In this document: in pieces, positions 51,140 to 59,851 of the stretch
How positions within the stretch are numbered: the stretch's first letter is position 1
Layout of the letters: each line of letters opens with the position of its first letter
Assembly: GCA_902788555.1 (NCBI GenBank)
Contig: CADAKQ010000001.1
Coordinates: 62,001-126,000, forward strand
DNA from: an uncultured Lachnospiraceae bacterium
Lineage (GTDB): Bacteria; Bacillota; Clostridia; Lachnospirales; Lachnospiraceae
DNA length: 64,000 nt
Direction: 5' to 3'
Position numbers and translations under genes: made by a program
Notes under the pieces: model-generated
The model's database searches: none
The model's input: the letters and a program-made list of their open reading frames with translations, nothing else
What the model was told of the DNA's origin: nothing

Positions 51140-52786
51140 ATGGCAAAAAACGGTAAAGTGTTATCAATTGATATCACAAATGAAAGTATTACAATCATTG
51201 AACTTACTGCTTCAGCTAAGAAGCAGACCTACATTCACAATGTTATCATCTTTGAAACACCTGAGGATGCATATGAGGATGGTGTTATCAAAGAACCTGA
51301 CAAAATTGCGGCAGCTATAAGAGATCAGCTTGCTGCAAGAAATATTTCCAACAGAAATGCAATCTTTGTTCTTTCTTCAACCAAGATTGTAAACAGAGAG
51401 GTAGTTATACCTTTTGTAAAAGAGAACAAAATCAGAGGAATCATAAATGCAAACTCATCCGAGTATTTCCCTGTAAATATAGAGGATTATGTGGTTTCTC
51501 ATTCCGTGCTTGAAACTGTAACAGATGCAGAAAATAACAAGCAGTTAAGAGTTCTTGCAGTTGCTGCACCACAGCAGATGGTTAAGTCTTATTATGACCT
51601 TGGAACTATGGCAGGACTTAATGTAGTATCACTTGATTATATAGGAAATGCCATGCTCCAGCTTATCAAGACACAGACTACAGCAAATGCAACCACAATG
51701 GTAATCCAGTTGGGAAGTGAGTCAACAGTACTTAATATAGTACAGGGTGACAATCTTCTCTTACAAAGAACAGTACCTCACGGTACAAACCCTGTTGTAA
51801 ATGTAGTAATGGATGAAAAGGGTGTAGATGCAACTACAGCTATGACATTACTTCAAAATGACAGGCTTATAACCGTTGACTTTGATGATAACGAAACAAC
51901 GGGTGCTTTCAGATATTTAATTAACAATATCGGACGTGTAATGGACTTCTATGCATCAAAAAATCCTGATAAACCTATCGAGGATGTATTCCTTACAGGT
52001 GACGGAGCGCTTATAAGAGGCATAGACGGACTTTTCAAGGTTCAGTTAAATGTAAATACAAGAATTATGGACAGCTTGTACAATATCAAGTTTGATCCAA
52101 GTATAGACTTAAAGGTATACAATCCTGTATATCTTGTAACTCCTATCGGTGCAGCTTTTGCTCCTATGGACTTTGTGCCGCTTGATTCTTCAAAGGCATC
52201 TGCTTCAGCAGGCGGAAACGGTGCTACCATAGCCTGCGCAGCGGTATTTGCACTCGCTGTAATAGGTGCGGCTATCATGGCGTTTATGTCCATCAAGGCT
52301 AAAAATGATGCTCAGACAAAGAAGGATAATCTCGAGGCGGATATAGCAAGGATTCAGGATATCGAGATGGTTGTAAATGAGATGAATCAGGCACAGGCAA
52401 GATATGTGGATGCTGCTACAATGTACAACACTACATATTCTACAAATGAGAACATGAGAGTGTTTTTATCGCAGCTTGAAGCAAAGATACCTACAAATGT
52501 TATAATCGAAGGATTCACTTCGTCTGAGGCAAATGTTTCACTTCCTGCTGTTTCAACATCATGGGATGGCGTGGCTGACTTTATAATGCAGCTTAAGACG
52601 ATTGACTGCGTAGCCGATGCTTATGTTTCATCTGTTTCAAAGTCTGAGACAGAATCGGGAGAAACTTCATATGTATTTACAGCAACCTGTGTATATGTAG
52701 ATACCAGAACTCCTGAGGAGCTTGGTATAATTGATGACGGCTCACAGGCAACAGAAGAAACTACGGAAGCAGAAGATGCTGAGTAA
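51140..52786 (+). CDS. pilM: PilM-PilN fusion protein of the type IV pilus
   Basis: The first 345 residues are a PilM actin-like fold (VLSIDITNESITIIEL, NIVQGDNLLLQRTVPHG, VFLTGDGALIRGIDG). A membrane helix follows at about 358-382, then a periplasm-side coiled coil and ferredoxin-like domain (about 385-520) of the PilN type (VFLSQLEAKIPTNVIIEGF). In most bacteria PilM is a separate cytoplasmic protein that grips the N-terminal tail of PilN; here one chain appears to do both. The C terminus is acidic. The GCGAGGGAGG site precedes the ATG. It is followed by a PilO-like gene, as in the normal pilMNO order. Confidence 0.85.
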   Translation: MAKNGKVLSIDITNESITIIELTASAKKQTYIHNVIIFETPEDAYEDGVIKEPDKIAAAIRDQLAARNISNRNAIFVLSSTKIVNREVVIPFVKENKIRGIINANSSEYFPVNIEDYVVSHSVLETVTDAENNKQLRVLAVAAPQQMVKSYYDLGTMAGLNVVSLDYIGNAMLQLIKTQTTANATTMVIQLGSESTVLNIVQGDNLLLQRTVPHGTNPVVNVVMDEKGVDATTAMTLLQNDRLITVDFDDNETTGAFRYLINNIGRVMDFYASKNPDKPIEDVFLTGDGALIRGIDGLFKVQLNVNTRIMDSLYNIKFDPSIDLKVYNPVYLVTPIGAAFAPMDFVPLDSSKASASAGGNGATIACAAVFALAVIGAAIMAFMSIKAKNDAQTKKDNLEADIARIQDIEMVVNEMNQAQARYVDAATMYNTTYSTNENMRVFLSQLEAKIPTNVIIEGFTSSEANVSLPAVSTSWDGVADFIMQLKTIDCVADAYVSSVSKSETESGETSYVFTATCVYVDTRTPEELGIIDDGSQATEETTEAEDAE

Positions 52787-52804
52787 AAAGGGAGGGTGAA
52801 TAAT

Positions 52805-53881
52805 ATGTCTCAATCAAATATCAGAATTATACTAATTATACTTGCCGCTTTAGTACTTGGTGGTGTATATTTATATGTTTATAAGCCAAACATGGATGAT
52901 AAGAATTCGCTTGACAGTGAGATATCCACTTTACAGGCAAAATATGATGACCTCAAGGCAAAAGAGGTTCACAGAGATGAATATATAGCTCTTACTAAGG
53001 AATATAATGAAAAGTTTGATGATGCTATAGCAATATTTCCGGCAACACTTGATCAGGAAATATCAGTTATGTTTATGAAGGGCGTTGAAAAGGATCAGGG
53101 AAACCTTAAGTTTGACATAAATTCAGTAGGACTTGGTAAGGAAGAGCTCTTTTACTCGCTTGGAAGCGGCGGAGCATCAGCAGATGGTACAGCTTCAGGA
53201 GCTTATGACTGCTATAAGGCGGCCTTCCCTATATCCTATAATGGTTCTTATGAGGGTATAAAGGATTTTGTAGATTATATAATGGCATATAAGTACAGAA
53301 TGAATATTACTTCTGCCAGTATTGCGTATGACGCAAGTGCCGATGTTTATTCAGGTGTTATAAATCTTAATGCGTACTGCGTAACCGGCGGAGACAGACA
53401 GGCTGATACCGTTACAACAGATGTTCAGAACGGTGTAAGCAATATCTTCTTAGGCGGAAGTGGAGCAGCTACACCTTCTTCATCAGGTGCTTCAACAGTA
53501 AGTGCATCTTCAAATGACGTAAAGATAACTCTTAACAATGCAAACGGAGATTCAAATGCAGGCGTAGTTATATCAGCAGGCGGTTCAAATATCACTTATT
53601 CAGATAATGACGTAGCTACAGTTGATGTTAAGATTGAAGGAAATACAGCAACAATAAGTCTCGGAAGCGATGAGATAACAGTTGATATAGCAGACGGAGC
53701 TTCAAGCTTTGGAATATATGTTAATTCATCAGCAAGAGTAGACTCAGATGATACAAACGGGGTTAAGTTAAATGTTTCCAACAGCTCAGACGTAGCTGTA
53801 GATATTAAGGTGGATGGAGATGATTCATCATCACCAAGATTCACTGTTGGAAGTAAATCAGGAACAGTAAGGGTGAATTAA
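52805..53881 (+). CDS. PilO-like alignment protein with beta-rich C-terminal extension
   Basis: The first 200 residues fit PilO: a membrane helix at about 6-26, a coiled coil (about 32-70, with LDSEISTLQAKYDDLKAK), and a ferredoxin-like domain (AAFPISYNGSYEGIKDFVDY). From about residue 205 an extension of 150 residues, rich in Ser, Gly, Asp and Val with short alternating strands (VKITLNN, VDVKIEG, VKLNVSN), has no counterpart in known PilO. I chose ATG 52805 with GGAGGG at 52791-52796; the GTG at 52796 overlaps this site. It follows the PilM-PilN fusion by 18 bases. Confidence 0.78.
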   Translation: MSQSNIRIILIILAALVLGGVYLYVYKPNMDDKNSLDSEISTLQAKYDDLKAKEVHRDEYIALTKEYNEKFDDAIAIFPATLDQEISVMFMKGVEKDQGNLKFDINSVGLGKEELFYSLGSGGASADGTASGAYDCYKAAFPISYNGSYEGIKDFVDYIMAYKYRMNITSASIAYDASADVYSGVINLNAYCVTGGDRQADTVTTDVQNGVSNIFLGGSGAATPSSSGASTVSASSNDVKITLNNANGDSNAGVVISAGGSNITYSDNDVATVDVKIEGNTATISLGSDEITVDIADGASSFGIYVNSSARVDSDDTNGVKLNVSNSSDVAVDIKVDGDDSSSPRFTVGSKSGTVRVN

Positions 53882-53897
53882 GAGAGGATGAGAATTT

Positions 53898-55388
53898 ATG
53901 GCAAGAAAAAACAATAAAGGTTTTTCCATAGTTGAGGTTATAATTGCCATTACCATACTGTCGCTGTTGCTCGTACCGATTATTAATCAGATAAGTCAGA
54001 CCTTTAGAACCAGTCGTAACGCCAAGAAACAGCAGTACGTTACTGATAACGCAGTTTATCTTATGGAGGACTTTCAAAAGTCCTCCCTGGAGGAACTCGA
54101 ATTAAAGTACGGAACTGCACTTAAGGACACCAAGACATGTCAGGTTTATGACAGTACCGGTACAGCTATATCCGGTGCCGAGGTTACTTATCACTATCTG
54201 GATTATCCTGTTGAATCAATTAAATTGGGAACTGACCAAAGTAATTTTACAAGAAAGGTAGTTCTTGATGATTTGACAGCCTGCCTTATGGCTTATGATG
54301 CAGGAGAGGATGCTCTTTCAGGTGAACAATACGGTTACAAGATGGCTCTTTTAGATGATGATTTATCAGGTTTCGAGAGAAATAGCGAGGGTTATCAGGT
54401 TAAGTATGATACAGACGGATTTGTAGTTGGTGTTGCCTGTGAATTAACGGACAGAATAAGCAATCCGAATACTATCAACCTTGGTAATATGCAGAACCTT
54501 GATAGTACAAAGGTTGCTATCATACCCGGTTCAGCCACAAACTTTGATGCTCAGGCAGATACGGCATTCTTCTCAATTATGATGGAAAGGCTCAAAGAAG
54601 TTGACTATGCGTCATGGCAGCAGGCGATGATACACTCTGACAACGATAGTGTACTTAATCAGTATTACAATCTTGAAAACACCAAGAAGCTTACCAAGAT
54701 ATATATAGATGAGGCTATGGAAGGAACAGACCAGACTTATACCGTAAGTGTGGATGTCGCATATCAGAATAATCTTAATATCAGTGGAAACGCATATAAC
54801 GCTTATTGTGAGTACAATGTTTATTCACAGAAGTTTTATATGGATGAGTGTCCGGCGGTATATATAGAGTATCAGCCTTACGCTGTTGATTCGACGGCAA
54901 CATCAGTAACATATGCTGCAAATGATTATATACTTGTTGACAATTATGTTGACGGAGCCAAGATATATCTTTATAAGCCGGCTGACGACCAAATGAATCT
55001 TATATCAGGTGTAGCTGATACAGGTCATCTTGATGGAGACACAACTGTTTATACCTTTTATAGGACAAAAGGTTCATCAAATAAGGTGAATATTCATGTT
55101 TGCAGCCTCAATAAGAAGCTTGATGAACATGGTAATGCCATAAGCGAAGATATATATACAAATATCGATAAATCTAATTTTAACACGACAAAATTCACAG
55201 AATTTTCAAGTGTAGAAGCAAATGACAGTTCTGCAAATGAAAGGGACGATTTTGGAACAATCAAGCTTTTATCTGAAGATGAAAGAAGAAATGACAGATT
55301 GTTCACTATAAATGTAACTCTTACACCGGATGCTGACGATATAAGCAGTAACAGCGTTCATCTTACTGGAGCAAAGGGGGAAAATTAG
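53898..55388 (+). CDS. Large minor pilin (PilV/GspI-like)
   Basis: The N terminus ARKNNKG/FSIVEVIIAITIL is a class III prepilin signal with Glu5. The mature protein of about 488 residues is far longer than usual minor pilins (150-250) and holds a large Asp/Tyr/Ser-rich exterior domain. By place in the operon and the IVEVIIA motif it resembles PilV/GspI. The ribosome site AGAGAGG is good. It abuts the next gene. I do not recognise the exterior domain. Confidence 0.78.
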   Translation: MARKNNKGFSIVEVIIAITILSLLLVPIINQISQTFRTSRNAKKQQYVTDNAVYLMEDFQKSSLEELELKYGTALKDTKTCQVYDSTGTAISGAEVTYHYLDYPVESIKLGTDQSNFTRKVVLDDLTACLMAYDAGEDALSGEQYGYKMALLDDDLSGFERNSEGYQVKYDTDGFVVGVACELTDRISNPNTINLGNMQNLDSTKVAIIPGSATNFDAQADTAFFSIMMERLKEVDYASWQQAMIHSDNDSVLNQYYNLENTKKLTKIYIDEAMEGTDQTYTVSVDVAYQNNLNISGNAYNAYCEYNVYSQKFYMDECPAVYIEYQPYAVDSTATSVTYAANDYILVDNYVDGAKIYLYKPADDQMNLISGVADTGHLDGDTTVYTFYRTKGSSNKVNIHVCSLNKKLDEHGNAISEDIYTNIDKSNFNTTKFTEFSSVEANDSSANERDDFGTIKLLSEDERRNDRLFTINVTLTPDADDISSNSVHLTGAKGEN

Positions 55389-58301
55389 TTGAGAAAAATA
55401 AGACAAATATTTAAGAAACTAAAAAACAACGGTTCCAGTACGATTATGGTTATAGTATCTATGGCTTTTATAGGTATAGTTGCGGGAGCACTTCTCAGTG
55501 CGGCAGGATATGCTTATAAGCTCAGGATGCAGGACTTAAATGCAAGAGACAACTTTTATTATCTGGAACAGTCCATGAATGAAATCTATGCCGGTGTCGG
55601 CTCTGAGACGGTTAAGAATATGCAGGAAGCATATGTATACACCGTGGAACATATGACTAAGTATGATATAGATACACAGACATACAAAACTATCTCGGAT
55701 AATGAAGCAAGAACCATGTTTAAAGATAAGTTTATGGATAATCTTTCATCCAATCCTGTCTTTTCACAGGCTGATGTATCGAATTATCTATCGAAGTTTA
55801 TCTCGGATTCAACTGTTAAGCTTGATTCGACTAAGTTATACATTGACCGTACTGACCCTGATAAGATTACAATTAAAAATGTTACTCTTACCAGAACAGT
55901 TAAGTATGATAAGTCTATAGCGAACGGTGACTATACTCAGACTATATCGACAGATATTGAGATAGGCAATCCGGACTTTGATGTAGTCTTCAATCAGACC
56001 AGCGGAGACAGTATGAATATATTCGGCTTCTGTATGGTAGCAGATATGGGTATAGAGATAAGTGAGGCACAGCCTGTTACCATAGCGGGTAATATATATG
56101 CTGCTGCTGATTATTACAATAAGAAGTATGATGAGAGTGCGTTTGATACAAGTGTTGATGATGCGGATAAGGTTTTTGAAAAAACCTATGGAAGCGGTGA
56201 GGATGCCGTAAACTTTAAGTATAAGCATGGAAATGTAACTTCAAAGACCTATACAAGCAGTGACAATAATACACTTTATAACGCTGTCGGAACTCTTACT
56301 GACCCGACAGTAGTCGGACAGTTTGAATATTATGACGGCGTAAATAAAAGAAGTATGTATTCGGGCTTATATATAGACAGGACGGATGTTTCAATTCTTG
56401 CTGATATGATAGTAGTACCGGGAAGTATAGCGGTTATGGATACAGGCTCACTTTCCATATATGGCAAGCAAGGTCATTCGACTTCAGAAGCAGAGGTATG
56501 GGCTGATAATGTAATCCTTGGCGGATATTCCTCAAAGATTCCGAAACTTGATTCTTCAAAAAATCCGGTAACTGATGAAAAGGGTAATGCAACCTATAAC
56601 TTTATAGGTTCATCCGCAAATGTCCGTGCTGATATGTATATAAAGGATGATACGGAGCTTAATGCTACTGCATCAAGCTTTTCACTCAGAGGAAAGTATT
56701 ATGGTTACGGAGACAGCACATCTAAGGATTCAAGAACCTTTGTACCGACTGTAGATGCTGCTAATTTCCAGACAGGTTTCCTTAAGGATGACGGAACATA
56801 TAGTGTTGAAAACAGAGGACATTATAACAGTAGTGCCATCATTGTAAACGGTGAGCGTTCAACCATAGACCTTTCCAATACAAACATTATATATCTTGCA
56901 GGTCGTTCTTATATAGAGTTATCAAAGAACGTGACCTCAGAAGATTTTGATGAGGTAGACGGTACAACTACGAACAGCTTTGTAAATAAGCAGACTGTAG
57001 AATTTGTACCACAGGCAAATAATTTCTCGACAACCGACAATACGACAGACACATTATTTATGAGAGATTACAAGACAGGTGAGAGCTTGACTATTAAGTC
57101 AAATCAGATAGCATATATTCCGGTTCAGTATACCGGTATTCCTACTCCGGCTCGTGACCTGCTTGATATGATTGACCTTCATGATGCAGCGGGAAATCTT
57201 TACTATGATGCTGATTTGCATCCGGCTTTAAGAGGAAGTGATTTGTTTGATGAGTACTTCCCATCAGTAAGATTTTTGGATAAAAGCGGTAAGTATGCAA
57301 TCCCATGTATCATGCAGGAGGTTTCAGGAAAGAAGTATTACTACTATGACTTCCAGAGAGCTTACAACATGATTAAGAATGCAGCGGGAGTTCTTGGTGC
57401 AGGTGTGATTGATTCGGCAGACTTTGTTGCCAAGTATCCTACGGCAGAGGATTATGCAGCAGCCTTTATAGTGGATTATGTAAAGGAATTAAATGACCCT
57501 AACAGCGTTATAGCAGAGTATCTGACAGATATAAGAGATTATGAGGGCTTTGAGGCAGGAGATATAATTCTTCCAACCACACTTAATCCAGATACTCATA
57601 TCTATTCAAGCGGTGCCATAACCTCAAAGCAGGGTACGACATTTGATGTGGCTTTAAATAATGATGCAGATATATCAACATTATTTACTACTCAGAATTT
57701 TATAGATGTAGCAAGTGGCCTTCCGACTGATTATTCGGATGAGTTTGAAAAAGAATATAATTATGTCAAGTGGAATCTTGGACATATATATGATGCAAAT
57801 GAGATGACTTATATAGATGAGCTTGTTGCAGATGATGACTACGGCGAGGCATCCATTACACCTATTAATAAGTTCCTTAATTATGATAAGTTAAATACTA
57901 CCAAGAAGCTTGACCTTACATCCGGATATTATGTTGTATATTCTGATACCGATGTCAATGTAACAGGCTCCGGTGTACTTAAGGGTATGATTATTACAAA
58001 GGGTGATGTTACCTTTGCACCGGGTGTTACAGGCTTTGAAGGACTTATAGTTGCAGGCGGAAAGGTTTATGTTACAAATGACCTTCAGACGATAACCGCA
58101 AGCTCTGAGATATGTCGGTCAGTCTTAAGAGAGTGTCAGTTATCCGCTGATGAGGATTGCCAGAGACTCCTTGAGTTATTCAAGGGATATGAGGGCTCTG
58201 CTGTAGAGGAATTAAGCGATTCTACAACTAAAAAGACAATTGATACCATAGACTATACAGATGTTGTAAGATTCAACAACTGGATGAAGAATGTGGAATA
58301 G
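55389..58301 (+). CDS. Very large PilX/GspK-like pilus protein (970 residues)
   Basis: Begins with a short basic stretch and KNNGSSTIMVIVSMAFIGIV, an N-terminal membrane helix in the style of PilX/GspK: a Gly before the helix but no Glu at position 5. Lack of Glu5 is known for GspK-type tip subunits. The remaining 900 residues are extracellular, Asp/Tyr/Thr-rich; near the C terminus VTGSGVLKGMIITKGDVTFAPG and following residues look like a beta-helical stretch. Start TTG 55389 abuts the upstream stop, with AAGGGGG before it. The family of the large domain is unknown. At 970 residues it is about three times the size of GspK. Confidence 0.72.
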   Translation: MRKIRQIFKKLKNNGSSTIMVIVSMAFIGIVAGALLSAAGYAYKLRMQDLNARDNFYYLEQSMNEIYAGVGSETVKNMQEAYVYTVEHMTKYDIDTQTYKTISDNEARTMFKDKFMDNLSSNPVFSQADVSNYLSKFISDSTVKLDSTKLYIDRTDPDKITIKNVTLTRTVKYDKSIANGDYTQTISTDIEIGNPDFDVVFNQTSGDSMNIFGFCMVADMGIEISEAQPVTIAGNIYAAADYYNKKYDESAFDTSVDDADKVFEKTYGSGEDAVNFKYKHGNVTSKTYTSSDNNTLYNAVGTLTDPTVVGQFEYYDGVNKRSMYSGLYIDRTDVSILADMIVVPGSIAVMDTGSLSIYGKQGHSTSEAEVWADNVILGGYSSKIPKLDSSKNPVTDEKGNATYNFIGSSANVRADMYIKDDTELNATASSFSLRGKYYGYGDSTSKDSRTFVPTVDAANFQTGFLKDDGTYSVENRGHYNSSAIIVNGERSTIDLSNTNIIYLAGRSYIELSKNVTSEDFDEVDGTTTNSFVNKQTVEFVPQANNFSTTDNTTDTLFMRDYKTGESLTIKSNQIAYIPVQYTGIPTPARDLLDMIDLHDAAGNLYYDADLHPALRGSDLFDEYFPSVRFLDKSGKYAIPCIMQEVSGKKYYYYDFQRAYNMIKNAAGVLGAGVIDSADFVAKYPTAEDYAAAFIVDYVKELNDPNSVIAEYLTDIRDYEGFEAGDIILPTTLNPDTHIYSSGAITSKQGTTFDVALNNDADISTLFTTQNFIDVASGLPTDYSDEFEKEYNYVKWNLGHIYDANEMTYIDELVADDDYGEASITPINKFLNYDKLNTTKKLDLTSGYYVVYSDTDVNVTGSGVLKGMIITKGDVTFAPGVTGFEGLIVAGGKVYVTNDLQTITASSEICRSVLRECQLSADEDCQRLLELFKGYEGSAVEELSDSTTKKTIDTIDYTDVVRFNNWMKNVE

Positions 58302-58312
58302 AGGTGGTGCCG

Positions 58313-58948
58313 ATGAAGAAGATTATCAAAAAGATGGTAAATAACAACAGCGGTTTCACCTTGATAGAGCTCATAATTGTAATTGCCACAATCGTTATAA
58401 TGACAGGTGCATCCTTTGTTACACTTACGGTTATGCATACTGCTAAGGCTAAGGAGGCAGCAAGTACCTTTGAGGATGCTCTTTCGGAGTTGGCAAGCAC
58501 AGCCAAGAATAAGGGTATTGATTATAATCTTGATGGTACAATTGATGACTCGGAAAAGAAATATGCACCGGGAATAAAGCTTTACTATGACAATAATGGA
58601 GATAAGAATAAGATATATCTTCAAAAATGTGTTTTTATAGCACAGCCTGATGGCTCATACGCACTATGGAACTTAGGTGCTGATGATCCATATATACAAT
58701 CTGTAAATGCACATAACGGAAAAGGAGAATGCCTCTCATCTTATATTCAGATTAAGATGGAGAGCATATCCGGTACGGAATATACTCTTGGCGGATATAA
58801 TGTTTTTGCTATATGTTATAACAAAAAGGGTGAATGTGTAAGCGGATATGGAACGTATAAGTTTTCTAAAAAAGGCGGTTCATCCATATCTCGTGTACAG
58901 ATAAATAAAAATGGCAGCTATATAACAGATGCGGTAAAGGATAGATAG
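58313..58948 (+). CDS. Minor pilin (GspH/FimT-like)
   Basis: The N terminus NNNSG/FTLIELIIVIATI is a class III prepilin signal with Glu5 and a clear hydrophobic helix. The protein has 211 residues, with a C-terminal domain containing paired cysteines. ATG 58313 is used because GAGGTGG (58301-58307) lies just upstream; the GTG at 58304 sits inside that site. Part of the minor-pilin run; GspH/FimT assignment is by position and size only. Confidence 0.8.
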   Translation: MKKIIKKMVNNNSGFTLIELIIVIATIVIMTGASFVTLTVMHTAKAKEAASTFEDALSELASTAKNKGIDYNLDGTIDDSEKKYAPGIKLYYDNNGDKNKIYLQKCVFIAQPDGSYALWNLGADDPYIQSVNAHNGKGECLSSYIQIKMESISGTEYTLGGYNVFAICYNKKGECVSGYGTYKFSKKGGSSISRVQINKNGSYITDAVKDR

Positions 58949-58955
58949 GAGAGTG

Positions 58956-59831
58956 ATGACGTTTATGAAAAAAATTAAAAGCAATGACGGTTTCACTCTT
59001 GTAGAACTTGTTATTGCATTGGCGATACTTGCTTTCATTATGACTGCGGTAGGTACGCTTATGGGAAGCAGTGTATTAAGCTTCAGAAAATCACGAGCAG
59101 ACATTTCAGTTCAAAATGAGGCACAAGCGGTATATGACAAGATGTCGGATGTCCTGATGCAGTCAAAAAAGATTGTTGTACATGGCTATGAGGTGACTTT
59201 TGCAAGTGCTGATGCGGCTAAGACTTTTCTTCAAGACTATAAAAAGGTTGAAGACGGTAAGGACGGAAATATAACTTCCTATACAGAATGTTATTATGTA
59301 GCTACAGAGGAGGAAAAAGAAGCATTAAAGAGTCAGGGAATAGATGAGGGTATCATTCATTATTTTGAATCGGCATCACCGGAAAAGCTGATATTTGTAA
59401 AGGAAATACAGATTGACATTGCACTTTCGATTGATGTTGAACTATTCGGTGAAGACGAAAAGGATATGATGGATGCTCTAACAGGAGAATCGGTTCACGT
59501 GATTAAGGAACAGACATCTCCTCTGATATATAATATCAATGATACACAGAGAAATACCTTCACCTTTGATGAAAAGAATGTATACTACGAAAAGAGACAT
59601 TCTTTACAGACCGGCTTGGATGATGTGATATCAGGGGATGCAAAGTATAACCTTTATTCCGATTCACTTAAGCATACCTTAAATGATGGTACGGATATGA
59701 CGAGCTGTATTATGACATTTGACGGAACAAACGGAGCAATAGGCTTATATATCTATTTTGATGACAAATCCTTCAGTTATTTGACAGAGGGTATGGTAAA
59801 AGTCAGAAACTCAGATGTATTGGAAAAGTAA
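58956..59831 (+). CDS. Minor pilin (PilW/GspJ-like)
   Basis: The N terminus KSNDG/FTLVELVIALAIL is a class III prepilin signal with Glu5. The following FIMTAVGTLMGSSVLSFRKS continues the pilin helix, as in PilW/GspJ. The protein has 291 residues from ATG 58956. Three starts are possible (GTG 58953, ATG 58956, ATG 58965); AGGAGAG at 58947-58953 favours 58956. The exterior domain has no recognised family. Confidence 0.78.
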   Translation: MTFMKKIKSNDGFTLVELVIALAILAFIMTAVGTLMGSSVLSFRKSRADISVQNEAQAVYDKMSDVLMQSKKIVVHGYEVTFASADAAKTFLQDYKKVEDGKDGNITSYTECYYVATEEEKEALKSQGIDEGIIHYFESASPEKLIFVKEIQIDIALSIDVELFGEDEKDMMDALTGESVHVIKEQTSPLIYNINDTQRNTFTFDEKNVYYEKRHSLQTGLDDVISGDAKYNLYSDSLKHTLNDGTDMTSCIMTFDGTNGAIGLYIYFDDKSFSYLTEGMVKVRNSDVLEK

Positions 59832-59851
59832 GAAAGGATGGTAAGAGCAAG

